Assembly: GCA_008015235.1 (NCBI GenBank)
Contig: SSFF01000035.1
Location: 1 to 54,855 of the forward strand
DNA length: 54,855 nt
Reading direction: 5' to 3'
From: Rhodoferax sp.
Lineage (GTDB): Bacteria; Pseudomonadota; Gammaproteobacteria; Burkholderiales; Burkholderiaceae_C
The position numbers and the translations under genes were made by a program. Positions 41,262 to 51,091 of this stretch are shown one piece after another (positions within the stretch are counted from its first letter, which is position 1; every line of letters starts with the position of its first letter). Below the pieces are notes generated by a model. That model was not told the origin of the DNA. It saw only the letters and a list, made by a program, of their open reading frames with translations, and ran no database searches.

Positions 41262-41915
<654 letters not shown>

Positions 41916-41978
41916 GCTCAGTGCTTCCTTGTGGGGTTCGTGATCAGAAATGGATAGGGGATTGTCGCAAAGCGATGT

Positions 41979-43523
41979 TCATCGTCGGCTGGAGCCCATC
42001 AGGCTGCCGAGCACGCCGCGGATGAGCTGGCGGCCGACTTCGCGTCCGATCTGGCTGGCGGCGCTCTTGATGAGTTGCTCGCCCACACTGGCGCGGGTGC
42101 GGCGCGTGCCGCCACCCAACATGTCGCCCAGGCTGTCGAGCATGCCGCGTTCGGCCGGCGCGGCGGCCCCGCTAGGCTGTCCGGCGCTGGCAGGTTGATG
42201 CGCTGCCTGTTCCTGGCGTGCGACGGTGCGGCCCTTGAGCGCTTCAAAGGCCGATTCGCGGTCCACCACCTTCTCGTAGACCCCAGCGACGATGGAGTTG
42301 TCGATCAGCGCCTTGCGCTGCGCCGCGCTGATGGGGCCGATCTGGCTGGACGGCGGCAGCACGTACACGCGCTCGGTCAGCGTCGGGCGGCCTTTCTCGT
42401 CGAGCAGGCTCACCAGGGCTTCACCGACGCCGAGCTCGGTAATGGCGGTGGCCACGTCCAGCCCCGGGTTGGCGCGCATGGTGTCGGCCGCGGCTTTGAC
42501 CGCTTTCTGATCGCGTGGGGTGAAGGCACGCAGGGCGTGCTGCACACGGTTGCCGAGCTGGGCCAGCACCGAGTCGGGTATGTCCAGCGGGTTCTGTGTG
42601 ACGAAGAACACGCCCACACCCTTGGAGCGCACCAGGCGCACCACCAGCTCGATGCGTTCGATCAGGGCCTTGGGTGCGTCAGCAAACAGCAGATGGGCTT
42701 CGTCGAAGAAGAACACCAGTTTGGGCTTGTCGAGGTCGCCCACCTCGGGCAAGGACTCGAACAGCTCGGACAGCATCCACAGCAAGAACGTGGCGTACAG
42801 GCGAGGCGACTGCATCAGTTTGTCTGCAGCCAGGATGTTGACCACGCCCTTGCCGGAACCATCGGTCTGCATGAAGTCGGCAATATTGAGCATGGGCTCG
42901 CCAAAGAATCTGTCGCCGCCTTGTTCTTCAATCTGCATCAACCCGCGCTGGATGGCGCCAATGCTGGCCGCACTGATGTTGCCGTACTCGGTGGTGTAGG
43001 TGGATGCGTTGTCACCCACGTGCTGGCACATGGCGCGCAGGTCTTTCATGTCCAGCAGCAGCAGGCCGTCGTCGTCGGCAATCTTGAACACCAGCTGCAA
43101 GACCCCGGCCTGGGTCTCGTTGAGGTTGAGCATGCGCGCCAGCAGCAGCGGGCCCAGGTCGCTGACCGTGGCGCGTACCGGGTGGCCCTGTTCGCCGAAA
43201 ACGTCCCACACCGTGGTCGGAAATGCTGCGAAATCAGGAGCGTCCAGCCCACGTTCTGCAAGGACTTTGGCCATTTTTTCACCCAGGCTGCCCTTTTGCG
43301 AGATGCCGGTGAGGTCGCCTTTCACATCAGCCATGAAGACCGGCACGCCCAGGCTAGAAAAGCCTTCGGCCAGGGTTTGCAGGGTGATGGTCTTGCCGGT
43401 GCCGGTGGCGCCGGTGATCAGGCCGTGGCGGTTGGCCTTGTCCGGGCGCAAATGGCAGCGGATGTCGGTGCTGGTGCCGGGGTGGCGGGCAATCAGGATG
43501 CCTTCGTCGTCAAGTGTGGCCAT
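41979..43523 (-). CDS. HerA-like ATPase (DUF853, YjgR-type)
   Basis: 514-aa P-loop ATPase of the HerA/FtsK superfamily. Walker A is GATGTGKT (Gly38-Thr45) and Walker B is [13 protein letters not shown], with an arginine-finger-like region around [20 protein letters not shown]. The C-terminal ~90 residues are low-complexity Ala/Gly/Arg-rich ([30 protein letters not shown]). No nurA nuclease is nearby, so this is the stand-alone YjgR form of unknown function. Start 43523 gives the family-like [16 protein letters not shown]; a longer form from 43559 is possible. Confidence 0.9.
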   Translation of the reverse strand: MATLDDEGILIARHPGTSTDIRCHLRPDKANRHGLITGATGTGKTITLQTLAEGFSSLGVPVFMADVKGDLTGISQKGSLGEKMAKVLAERGLDAPDFAAFPTTVWDVFGEQGHPVRATVSDLGPLLLARMLNLNETQAGVLQLVFKIADDDGLLLLDMKDLRAMCQHVGDNASTYTTEYGNISAASIGAIQRGLMQIEEQGGDRFFGEPMLNIADFMQTDGSGKGVVNILAADKLMQSPRLYATFLLWMLSELFESLPEVGDLDKPKLVFFFDEAHLLFADAPKALIERIELVVRLVRSKGVGVFFVTQNPLDIPDSVLAQLGNRVQHALRAFTPRDQKAVKAAADTMRANPGLDVATAITELGVGEALVSLLDEKGRPTLTERVYVLPPSSQIGPISAAQRKALIDNSIVAGVYEKVVDRESAFEALKGRTVARQEQAAHQPASAGQPSGAAAPAERGMLDSLGDMLGGGTRRTRASVGEQLIKSAASQIGREVGRQLIRGVLGSLMGSSRR

Positions 43524-43593
43524 GGGTCGGGGACAAAGAGTGTCAAAAAGTACAATCACCCTCTAGCGTAACGATTTTTTTGAAGGGTTAGCC

Positions 43594-44313
43594 GTGGCAG
43601 GACATAGCAAATGGGCCAATATTCAACACCGCAAGGGACGCCAGGACGAGAAGCGCGGCAAGATCTGGACCCGCATCGTCCGTGAAATCACCGTGGCGGC
43701 GCGCCAGGGCGGCGGCGACCCGGCCATGAACCCGCGCCTGCGCCTGGCCATTGAAAAAGCCAAGGCCGCCAACATGCCCGCTGACCGCGTCAAGTACAAC
43801 GTCGACAAGGCCACCGGCTCGCTCGACGGCATCAGCTACGAGGAAATCCGTTACGAAGGCTACGGCATCGGCGGCGCGGCCATCATCGTGGACACCATGA
43901 CGGACAACAAGGTGCGCACCGTGGCCGAAGTGCGCCACGCTTTTTCCAAGAATGGCGGCAACATGGGCACCGAGGGTTCGGTGGCCTTCCAGTTCAAGCA
44001 CTGCGGACAGTTCATCTTTGCTCCCGGTACCAGTGAAGACAAGGTCATGGAAGTGGCCTTGGAGGCCGGTGCCGAAGACGTGATTACCGACGATGAGGGT
44101 GCCATCGAAGTGCTGACCGCCTATTCGGACTTTGAAGCCGTGAAGAACGCGCTGGAAGCGGCCGGTCTGCAGGCCGAGGTCGCCACCGTGACCATGCGTC
44201 CCGAGAACACCATCGAACTCGAGGGTGAAGATGCAGCCCGCATGCAGAAGCTGCTGGACGTGTTGGAAGACCTGGACGATGTGCAAGAGGTTTACCACAA
44301 CGCGGCGCTTTGA
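43594..44313 (+). CDS. yebC: YebC/PmpR family protein (TACO1 homologue)
   Basis: 239 aa with the family signature [20 protein letters not shown] at the N-terminus, [19 protein letters not shown], and [19 protein letters not shown]. Members act as DNA-binding regulators or as translation factors that relieve ribosome stalling. The start is GTG 43594, with GAAGGG about 9 bp upstream. It is divergent from the HerA-like gene and 70 bp before purD. Confidence 0.95.
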   Translation: MAGHSKWANIQHRKGRQDEKRGKIWTRIVREITVAARQGGGDPAMNPRLRLAIEKAKAANMPADRVKYNVDKATGSLDGISYEEIRYEGYGIGGAAIIVDTMTDNKVRTVAEVRHAFSKNGGNMGTEGSVAFQFKHCGQFIFAPGTSEDKVMEVALEAGAEDVITDDEGAIEVLTAYSDFEAVKNALEAAGLQAEVATVTMRPENTIELEGEDAARMQKLLDVLEDLDDVQEVYHNAAL

Positions 44314-44383
44314 GGCCTGTGGCCTCTAGGCAATTGGAAACGATGGATTTGCGCCTGCTTTGGCGTTTGATTGAGAAAACACA

Positions 44384-45676
44384 ATGAATATTCTGGTAGT
44401 TGGCGGTGGCGGTCGTGAGCATGCCTTGGCTTGGAAACTTGCCGCTTCGCCCAAGGTGCAAATGGTCTATGTGGCGCCCGGCAATGGTGGCACTGCGCTG
44501 GATTCCCGCCTGAAAAACCTGCCCATTACCGATGTGGTGCAACTGCGCCAGTGGGCGCAGGACAACAAGATCGGCCTGACCGTAGTCGGCCCCGAAGTAC
44601 CGCTGGCCGCGGGAGTGGTGGACGAGTTCCGTGCCCATGGCCTGCGAATCTTCGGCCCTACCAAGGCAGCCGCCCAGCTGGAAAGCTCCAAGGCATTCTC
44701 CAAGGCTTTCATGCGCCGCCATGGCATTCCCACTGCGGAATACGCCACTTTCTCCGACCCCGTGGCGGCCCACGCCTACGTCGAAAAATTCGGTGCCCCC
44801 ATCGTGGTCAAGGCCGATGGCCTGGCAGCAGGCAAGGGCGTTGTCGTGGCCATGACCGTGGCTGAAGCGCACGAAGCCATCGACTTCATGCTGGTGGACA
44901 ACACCCTGGGCGTGACCCACAACGACGGCGGCGCCCGCGTGGTCATTGAAGAGTTCCTGCAAGGCGAAGAAGCCAGCTTCATCGTCATGGTGGACGGCAA
45001 GAATGTGCTGCCGCTGGCCACCAGCCAGGACCACAAGCGCCTGCTCGACGGCGACCAGGGCCCCAACACCGGTGGCATGGGGGCCTATTCCCCCGCGCCC
45101 GTGGTCACGCCCGATGTGCACGCCCGTGCCATGCGCGAAATCATTTTGCCCACCGTTAAGGGTATGGAAAAGGACGGAATTCCGTTCACCGGCTTCCTGT
45201 ACGCGGGCCTGATGATTGACGCCCAGGGCCGACCCAAGACGCTGGAATTCAACTGCCGCATGGGCGACCCCGAAACCCAGCCCATCATGATGCGCCTTAA
45301 GAGCGACCTGGTCGATGTGCTGTGGGCAGCGACCGAGCCCGGCCCCCACGGCAAGCTCGACACCGTGGAGCTGCAGTGGGACCGCCGCACTGCGCTCGGC
45401 GTGGTGCTGGCCGCGCACGGCTACCCCATGCAGCCGCGCAAGGGCGACGCCATCACCAACGTCCCGGCCGACACCGAGGACGCGACGGTATTCCATGCTG
45501 GCACCACCTTGCAGGGCGATGCCTTGCTGACCAGCGGCGGACGCGTGATGTGCGTGACCACGCTGGCCGACAGCGTGCGCCAGGCCCAGCAGCGTGCCTA
45601 CGAAGTGGCGCAGGCGGTGCAGTTCGACGGCAAGCAGTTCCGCACCGACATCGGCTACCGCGCACTCAAGTCCTGA
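44384..45676 (+). CDS. purD: Phosphoribosylamine-glycine ligase
   Basis: 430-aa ATP-grasp enzyme of purine synthesis (GAR synthetase), the usual length. Visible are MNILVVGGGGREHALAWKLA, VVGPEVPLAAGVVDEF, the ATP-grasp PIVVKADGLAAGKGVVVA, and NTGGMGAYSPAPV, with NCRMGDPETQ near the metal site. It heads a tight run: the next gene begins at the base after its stop. Confidence 0.97.
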   Translation: MNILVVGGGGREHALAWKLAASPKVQMVYVAPGNGGTALDSRLKNLPITDVVQLRQWAQDNKIGLTVVGPEVPLAAGVVDEFRAHGLRIFGPTKAAAQLESSKAFSKAFMRRHGIPTAEYATFSDPVAAHAYVEKFGAPIVVKADGLAAGKGVVVAMTVAEAHEAIDFMLVDNTLGVTHNDGGARVVIEEFLQGEEASFIVMVDGKNVLPLATSQDHKRLLDGDQGPNTGGMGAYSPAPVVTPDVHARAMREIILPTVKGMEKDGIPFTGFLYAGLMIDAQGRPKTLEFNCRMGDPETQPIMMRLKSDLVDVLWAATEPGPHGKLDTVELQWDRRTALGVVLAAHGYPMQPRKGDAITNVPADTEDATVFHAGTTLQGDALLTSGGRVMCVTTLADSVRQAQQRAYEVAQAVQFDGKQFRTDIGYRALKS

Positions 45677-46291
45677 ATGATGCCCACTGCAATGGTGCCT
45701 TTGCGCGGCAGTGCGTGGGCGCGCTGGTTTTTGTCCCTGTGGGGCTGGCGAGTGGTGTTTGACGGGCTGCCTGCGCCCCAAGGCGTGGTCATCATCTACC
45801 CCCATACCTCGAACTGGGACTTCGTGGTGCTGGTGCTGGCCAAGTGGTCGGTGGGCTTGCCGGCCAGTTTCTGGGGCAAGGACACTCTGTTTCGCATTCC
45901 GATGTTCGGGCGCTGGTTGCGCTGGATTGGCGGAATTCCGGTCCTGCGCAATGCGCCGCAGGGGGTGGTCGGGCAGGCCATAGACGCTTTGCAATACGCG
46001 AAGCAGCAGGGCAAAATCCTCTGGCTGGGCCTGTCCCCCGAAGGCACGCGCAAGCCCACGGCTGGTTGGCGCAGCGGTTTCTACCAGACGGCACTGGGTG
46101 CGCAGGTGCCCTTGGGCTTGGTGCGGCTGGACTATGCCCAAAGGGAAGTCCGTGTCGTGGACTTTGTGACGCTCACCGGAGACAAAGAGCGTGACATGGT
46201 GCAGATTCGTCAGGCCTATGCCGGTGTGGTGGCCTACCGCCCGGACTGGATGGCGCCTATCGATTTGAACAGCAAGAACAAAAAAGCATGA
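45677..46291 (+). CDS. PlsC-like acyltransferase family protein
   Basis: 204-aa 1-acylglycerol-phosphate acyltransferase superfamily member. The HX4D catalytic motif is HTSNWD (His43-Asp48), with [20 protein letters not shown] downstream and [19 protein letters not shown] as the substrate-phosphate motif. It is shorter than typical PlsC and has only one weak hydrophobic N-terminal segment ([10 protein letters not shown]), so the acyl acceptor is uncertain. It directly follows the purD stop and overlaps hemF by 4 bp. Confidence 0.88.
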   Translation: MMPTAMVPLRGSAWARWFLSLWGWRVVFDGLPAPQGVVIIYPHTSNWDFVVLVLAKWSVGLPASFWGKDTLFRIPMFGRWLRWIGGIPVLRNAPQGVVGQAIDALQYAKQQGKILWLGLSPEGTRKPTAGWRSGFYQTALGAQVPLGLVRLDYAQREVRVVDFVTLTGDKERDMVQIRQAYAGVVAYRPDWMAPIDLNSKNKKA

Positions 46292-47208
46292 ACCACAACG
46301 CATTTTCTGCCGAGGTCAGCCACTGGCTGCAGGGCCTGCAAGGTCGCATTACCGATGCCATCGAGCAGGTCGACGGCAGTCGCTTCCTGGCCGATGCCTG
46401 GCAAAAAGCGCCAGGCGAGCCGCTGCAAGGCCAGGGCCTTACCAAAATTCTCGAAGGCGGTGCGGTGTTCGAGCGCGCTGGCTGCGGCTTTTCGCATGTG
46501 CGCGGCCCCAAGCTTCCGCCCAGTGCCACCCAGCACCGCCCCGAGCTGGCGGGTGCTGCTTTCGAGGCCATGGGTGTGTCGCTGGTGTTTCACCCACGCA
46601 ACCCCTACGTGCCCACCGTGCACATGAATGTGCGCATGATCGCTGCCGATGCAGCCGATGGCCACCAGGTGTGCTGGTTTGGCGGTGGGATGGATTTGAC
46701 GCCGTACTACGGTTTCCGCCAGGATGCTGTGCACTTTCACCGTACCTGCCATGACGCCCTGCTGCCCTTTGGCGAGGACAAGTATCCGCGTTTCAAGAAA
46801 TGGTGCGACGAATACTTTTTCCTGAAGCACCGCAATGAAGCGCGCGGTGTGGGGGGGGTGTTCTTCGACGACTTTTCCGAGCTGGGTCAGGCGGGCAGCC
46901 TGGCCATGCTGCAGTCGGTGGGCAACGCCTTTCTGGATGCCTACCTGCCCATCGTGGAGCGGCGCAAGGACACGCCTTACGGTGAGCGTGAGCGGGAATT
47001 CCAGCTCTATCGCCGTGGGCGTTATGTCGAGTTCAACCTGGTGTGGGACCGTGGCACCCATTTCGGCCTGCAGTCGGGCGGGCGCACCGAGTCCATCCTG
47101 CTGTCCATGCCGCCGCATGCCAGCTGGTCGTACCAGAACGTACCGGCCCCCGGAACGCCCGAGGCGGCGCTGTACACCGACTTCCTTCCGCACCAGGACT
47201 GGGTGTGA
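46288..47208 (+). CDS. hemF: Coproporphyrinogen III oxidase, aerobic
   Basis: 306-aa oxygen-dependent enzyme of heme synthesis. Family motifs are [57 protein letters not shown], and [19 protein letters not shown] near the C-terminus. The ATG overlaps the preceding stop (ATGA), and its stop overlaps nadD. The oxygen-dependent enzyme indicates at least a facultatively aerobic lifestyle alongside the nir genes. Confidence 0.97.
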   Translation: MNHNAFSAEVSHWLQGLQGRITDAIEQVDGSRFLADAWQKAPGEPLQGQGLTKILEGGAVFERAGCGFSHVRGPKLPPSATQHRPELAGAAFEAMGVSLVFHPRNPYVPTVHMNVRMIAADAADGHQVCWFGGGMDLTPYYGFRQDAVHFHRTCHDALLPFGEDKYPRFKKWCDEYFFLKHRNEARGVGGVFFDDFSELGQAGSLAMLQSVGNAFLDAYLPIVERRKDTPYGEREREFQLYRRGRYVEFNLVWDRGTHFGLQSGGRTESILLSMPPHASWSYQNVPAPGTPEAALYTDFLPHQDWV

Positions 47209-47813
47209 ACCAGGACGCAGCGGCCGCACAGCGCATTGGTGTTTTTGGCGGTGCCTTTGACCCGCCACACCAGGGGCATGTGCAGCTGCTGCAGAGCGCC
47301 ATCCGGCAACTGGCGCTGGACACGGTGCTAGTGATTCCCACGGGCGAGGCCTGGCACAAGGAACGTGGCCTGACACCGGCACGGCACCGCCTGGCCATGG
47401 CGCAGCTGGCCTTCGGCGACCAGCCGCAAGTGCAGGTTGATGCCCGCGAAGTGGAGCGCACCGGCCCCAGCTACACCGTCGATACCCTGACCGAATTGCA
47501 TGCCGAACACCCAGGTGCGACCTTCTACCTGCTTATGGGCCAGGACCAGTGGCGCCGCTTCGGTACTTGGCGCCGGCCAGACGAGGTGGCGGCTCTTGCT
47601 ATAATTTGCGTAGCTTTTCGCGCAGATCCCGCTAGGGCGCAGGCCGACTCCAAGGCCGATATTGCCCCACCCCTGTCCATCGCCATGCCCGCCGTGAGCG
47701 CCAGCTCCACGGCCATTCGCAGTGCAGTTGCGCGACACGAGGGCATTGACGGGCTGGTTTTCGCCCCAGTTGCGCGCTATATTGAACAACATCACCTTTA
47801 CCAGAATTCCTGA
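47205..47813 (+). CDS. nadD: Nicotinate-nucleotide adenylyltransferase
   Basis: 202-aa enzyme of NAD synthesis. The nucleotidyltransferase motif is [14 protein letters not shown] (HxGH, His22-His25). [12 protein letters not shown] and [17 protein letters not shown] follow, and the C-terminal SASSTAIR matches the ISSTxIR motif. Start GTG 47205 overlaps the hemF stop (GTGA). The segment at about 131-152 ([20 protein letters not shown]) is encoded by what looks like a dispersed-repeat copy, with base composition unlike its surroundings. Confidence 0.94.
   Translation: MNQDAAAAQRIGVFGGAFDPPHQGHVQLLQSAIRQLALDTVLVIPTGEAWHKERGLTPARHRLAMAQLAFGDQPQVQVDAREVERTGPSYTVDTLTELHAEHPGATFYLLMGQDQWRRFGTWRRPDEVAALAIICVAFRADPARAQADSKADIAPPLSIAMPAVSASSTAIRSAVARHEGIDGLVFAPVARYIEQHHLYQNS
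47596..47660 (-). repeat. Dispersed repeat, degenerate copy G (inside nadD)
   Basis: TTGCTATAA at the left matches copy F exactly; GTAGCTTTTCGCGCA then GGCGCAGGCCGA and AAGGCCGAT follow the repeat plan with an insertion of about 10 bp near the right end. It is read in frame within nadD. The match is weaker than for copies B, C, D and F. Confidence 0.5.
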
Positions 47814-48544
47814 TGACTACTACCTCCTCCGAAAAACGCGACGTCCAGAAACTGCAGCGCGCCATTGTGGACGGGCTTGAAGATGTGAAGGCACAGGAAA
47901 TCAAGGTGTTCGACACCGCGCACCTCTCGCCCTTGTTCGAACGGGTGATCATTGCTTCTGGCACCTCCAACCGCCAGACCAAGGCCTTGTCGGCCAGCGT
48001 GATCGATGCGGTGCGAGAGGCGGGCTTCTCCAAGCCCCGCGTGGAAGGCGAGGGAAATGGCGAATGGATCATTGTGGATTGCGGCCAGGCCGTGGTGCAC
48101 ATCATGCAACCCAATTTCCGCACCTACTACCAACTGGAAGAGCTTTGGGGCGAAAAGCCGGTGCGCCTGAAGCTGGGTGCCGAAAAGCCTGCTGCGCCTG
48201 CGAAAGCTGCTGCAAAGGTGGCTTCCAAGAAGACCGCAGACAAAGAGCAACCGGTTAGCCTGCGCCGCTCCAGCGCGGCCAAGAAGGGTGTGGCTGAAGC
48301 TTTTCCGTCCAAGGCCCAGCTGAAGAAGCAGCAGGAAGCTGCCAAGCCAGCGGCGAAAAAAGCCGCCGCCAAAAAGACCGGCGTTGCAGCAAAACGTCCT
48401 GCGGCCGCCAAGACCGCTCCCGCAGCCCCGGTGAAGACCGTTGTAGTGGGCGCATCCAAGAAAAAGCCCGCTGCCAAGTCCGCAGCGGCCAAACCTGTTG
48501 CCCGCAAGCCTGCCGCCAAAAAAGCCCCCGCGCGCAAAGCCTAA
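47813..48544 (+). CDS. rsfS: Ribosomal silencing factor RsfS with long Lys/Ala tail
   Basis: 243 aa. Residues 1-120 are a complete RsfS/Iojap domain (KVFDTAHLSPLFERVIIASG; DCGQAVVHIMQPNFRTYYQL; EELWG). RsfS binds uL14 on the large ribosomal subunit and blocks subunit joining in stationary phase. Residues ~121-243 are an extra low-complexity Lys/Ala/Pro tail (KPAAKKAAAKKTGVAAKRPA) resembling histone H1 or AlgP C-termini. The usual length is only 105-120 aa. The start shares one base with the nadD stop (TGATG). Confidence 0.93.
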   Translation: MTTTSSEKRDVQKLQRAIVDGLEDVKAQEIKVFDTAHLSPLFERVIIASGTSNRQTKALSASVIDAVREAGFSKPRVEGEGNGEWIIVDCGQAVVHIMQPNFRTYYQLEELWGEKPVRLKLGAEKPAAPAKAAAKVASKKTADKEQPVSLRRSSAAKKGVAEAFPSKAQLKKQQEAAKPAAKKAAAKKTGVAAKRPAAAKTAPAAPVKTVVVGASKKKPAAKSAAAKPVARKPAAKKAPARKA

Positions 48545-48550
48545 ACGGCC

Positions 48551-49018
48551 ATGCGCTTGGTGATTGTGGCCGTGGGCCAGCGTGTGCCCGACTGGGCACA
48601 GACCGCGTGGGACGACTACGCCAAGCGCTTTCCCCACGAGATCAAGGTGGAGCTCAAGGCCGTGAAAACCGAGCCGCGTGGCTCAAAGACCCTGGAAACC
48701 CTGTACGCGGCCGAACGTGCCCGCATCGAGGCCGCCATCCCGAAAGGGGCGCGGGTGGTTGTGCTGGACGAGCGCGGAACCAGCCTACGCACCACGGCTC
48801 TGGCGCAGCGGCTGAAAGACTGGCAGCTGGGCGGCGGTGATGTGGCGCTGGTGATTGGCGGCCCTGATGGGCTGGAGCCCGCTTTTCGCGAGGCTGCCCA
48901 CGAGCGCATCCGTTTGTCTGACCTGACCTTGCCCCATGCCATGGTGCGCGTGCTGCTGATCGAGCAGCTGTACCGGGCTTGGTCGGTCAATGCCAACCAT
49001 CCGTACCACCGTGAGTGA
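48551..49018 (+). CDS. rlmH: 23S rRNA (pseudouridine1915-N3)-methyltransferase
   Basis: 155-aa SPOUT methyltransferase acting on helix 69 of 23S rRNA. The C-terminal knot signature is classical: [31 protein letters not shown] and ANHPYHRE at the end. It follows rsfS by 6 bp, a widely conserved pairing. Its last 8 bases overlap maf. Confidence 0.97.
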   Translation: MRLVIVAVGQRVPDWAQTAWDDYAKRFPHEIKVELKAVKTEPRGSKTLETLYAAERARIEAAIPKGARVVVLDERGTSLRTTALAQRLKDWQLGGGDVALVIGGPDGLEPAFREAAHERIRLSDLTLPHAMVRVLLIEQLYRAWSVNANHPYHRE

Positions 49019-49625
49019 CTTTATCTATTTAGCTTCCCAAAGCCCGCGTCGGCGCGAATTGTTGGGACAGATCGGCGTGGCGCACGAGTTGTTGCTGCCC
49101 ACACCCGATGAGGATGCCGAAAGCCTCGAGGCTGTGCGCCCGGGCGAAAGCCCCAAGACCTATGTGCAACGCGTAACTGCTCTGAAATTGGTAGCAGCTC
49201 GCGCACGTTTTGTGCGGGCTGGAGGCCGAAATTCCCCCATATTGTGTGCCGACACCACGGTTGCGCTGGGGCGGAAGATTCTGGGCAAGCCAGCCGACGC
49301 CCTGGACGCGGAGCGCATGCTGGCCGCCCTGAGTGGCCGCACCCACCGGGTCTACACAGCCATTGCACTGGCGTGGGGTGAGCGGGAGGTGGCGGCTTGC
49401 TGCGAGTCGCGCGTGACCTTTGCGCCCATGACGGCGGCACAGATTGCCCAGTATGTGGCCAGTGGTGAGCCCATGGGCAAGGCTGGCAGCTACGGTGTGC
49501 AGGGGTTGGCGGCGGCGTATATTACTAAGATCAGCGGCTCGTATTCGGGCATCATGGGGCTTCCCCTTTTTGAAACGGCGCAGGCTTTGCAGAGCCTGGG
49601 TTTTGCATGCAACAAGACATCCTGA
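49011..49625 (+). CDS. maf: Maf family nucleoside triphosphate pyrophosphatase
   Basis: 204-aa house-cleaning NTP pyrophosphatase. The N-terminal P-loop-like motif is [17 protein letters not shown], then [18 protein letters not shown], and [16 protein letters not shown] near the C-terminus. Start GTG 49011 overlaps rlmH (GTGAGTGA); ATG 48990 would add seven residues. The region before the ADTTV motif ([16 protein letters not shown]) is encoded by a dispersed-repeat copy. It overlaps rng by 19 bp. Confidence 0.93.
   Translation: MSDFIYLASQSPRRRELLGQIGVAHELLLPTPDEDAESLEAVRPGESPKTYVQRVTALKLVAARARFVRAGGRNSPILCADTTVALGRKILGKPADALDAERMLAALSGRTHRVYTAIALAWGEREVAACCESRVTFAPMTAAQIAQYVASGEPMGKAGSYGVQGLAAAYITKISGSYSGIMGLPLFETAQALQSLGFACNKTS
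49176..49233 (-). repeat. Dispersed ~57-bp repeat, copy H (inside maf)
   Basis: AAATTGGTAGCAGCTCGCGC followed by TGTGCGGGCTGGAGGCCGAA. The right half matches copy F (GCGGGCTGGAG-CCGA) and the left half keeps TAGCAGCT. The core GCGCAC-GTTTT-GTGCG is a small hairpin. It is in frame, encoding [20 protein letters not shown] approximately. Confidence 0.65.
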
Positions 49626-51082
49626 TCAACTGGTCTCCCCAGGAAACGCGCGTGGCCGTGGTCGAGCACGGCGCGGTGCAGGAGCTGCACGTGGAGCGCA
49701 CGCTGGAGCGCGGCCTGGTCGGCAATGTCTATCTGGGCAAGGTGGCCCGGGTGTTGCCCGGCATGCAGTCGGCCTTCATTGACATTGGCCTGGAGCGCGC
49801 AGCGTTTTTGCATGTAGCCGATGTTTGGCACCCCCCGGCCCCCGGCGAGTCACTGAGCGAATCACGCGCCAACCAGGCGCAGATACCGATCGAGCGCCAG
49901 GTGTTTGAGGGCCAGGCCCTGATGGTGCAGGTCATCAAGGACCCGATCGGCACCAAGGGTGCGCGGCTGTCCACCCAGATCAGCATTGCCGGGCGCCTGC
50001 TGGTGTTCCTGCCGCAGGACGACCACATGGGTATTTCGCAGAAGATTCCCCAGGAACAGCGCGACGAGTTGCGCAAGCGCATGCTCAAGCTGGCGGGCGA
50101 GGAGGGCGGTGGTTTCATCCTGCGCACCAATGGCGAGGAGGCCAGCGATGCCGAACTGTCGGAAGATATCGGCTACCTGCGCAAGGCCTGGGCCCGCATC
50201 AAGAGCGCTTCGACCCGTCTGCCACCTCAAAGTCTGTTGCACCAGGACCTGAGCCTGATGCAGCGTGTGCTGCGCGACATGGTCAGCGACCAGACCCAAT
50301 CCATCCGGGTGGACTCGCGCGAGCAGTTTGCGGCACTCCAGGAGTTTGGCCAGGAGTTCATGCCGGCGGCGGCCCAGAAGCTGCAGCTGTACAAGGGTGA
50401 ACGGCCCATCTTTGACCTGTACAGCATCGATGAGGAAATTGCCAAGGCCCTGGGGCGGCGCGTGGACCTCAAATCCGGCGGCTACCTGATCGTGGACCAG
50501 ACCGAAGCCCTGACCACGGTGGATGTGAATACCGGAGGCTATGTGGGCGCGCGCAATTTCGACGACACCATCTTCAAGACCAATCTGGAAGCCGCACAGG
50601 CCATTGCGCGCCAGCTGCGCTTGCGCAACCTGGGTGGCATCATCATTGTCGATTTCATCGACATGGTGCGCCCCGACCACCGCGAGGCCGTGCTGGCCGA
50701 ATTCCGCAAGCAGCTGGCACGCGACCGCGTCAAGACCATGGCCGGAGGCTTTTCGCAACTGGGCTTGGTGGAGATGACGCGCAAGCGCACACGCGAATCG
50801 CTGGCCCATATGCTGTGCGAGCCCTGCCCAAGCTGCGAAGGCAAGGGCATCGTCAAGACGGCGCGTAGCGTGGCCTACGACATCTTGCGCGAGATCCTGC
50901 GCGAGGCTCGCCAGTTCAACCCGCGCGAGTTCCGCGTGGTGGCAAGCCCGAAGGTGATTGAACTGCTGCTGGACGAAGAAAACCAGCATTTAGCAGGGCT
51001 GTCGGAATTCATCGGCAAGCCCGTGTCGCTGCAAAGCGAGGCCGGCATGGGACAGGAACAGTACGACATCGTGCTGTTGTGA
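49607..51082 (+). CDS. rng: Ribonuclease G
   Basis: 491-aa endoribonuclease of the RNase E/G family, processing the 16S rRNA 5' end and mRNA decay intermediates. The S1 domain is near residues 35-125 (LVGNVYLGKVARVLPGMQSA). The DNase-I-like catalytic site includes TTVDVNTGGYVG and GGIIIVDFIDM (two Asp), and the Zn-link is EPCPSCEGKG. No long E-type C-terminal scaffold is present, so rng rather than rne. It starts 19 bp inside maf. Confidence 0.97.
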   Translation: MQQDILINWSPQETRVAVVEHGAVQELHVERTLERGLVGNVYLGKVARVLPGMQSAFIDIGLERAAFLHVADVWHPPAPGESLSESRANQAQIPIERQVFEGQALMVQVIKDPIGTKGARLSTQISIAGRLLVFLPQDDHMGISQKIPQEQRDELRKRMLKLAGEEGGGFILRTNGEEASDAELSEDIGYLRKAWARIKSASTRLPPQSLLHQDLSLMQRVLRDMVSDQTQSIRVDSREQFAALQEFGQEFMPAAAQKLQLYKGERPIFDLYSIDEEIAKALGRRVDLKSGGYLIVDQTEALTTVDVNTGGYVGARNFDDTIFKTNLEAAQAIARQLRLRNLGGIIIVDFIDMVRPDHREAVLAEFRKQLARDRVKTMAGGFSQLGLVEMTRKRTRESLAHMLCEPCPSCEGKGIVKTARSVAYDILREILREARQFNPREFRVVASPKVIELLLDEENQHLAGLSEFIGKPVSLQSEAGMGQEQYDIVLL

Positions 51083-51091
51083 GGGTGGTGT

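Noticed and set aside
42075..43571. Plus-strand open frame (498 codons) opposite the HerA-like gene
   Set aside because: The minus strand carries intact Walker A and B motifs; the plus frame has none.
44084..46303. Long minus-strand open frame (739 codons) opposite yebC, purD and the plsC-like gene
   Set aside because: Antisense shadow with no recognisable motif; the plus-strand genes have clear catalytic signatures.
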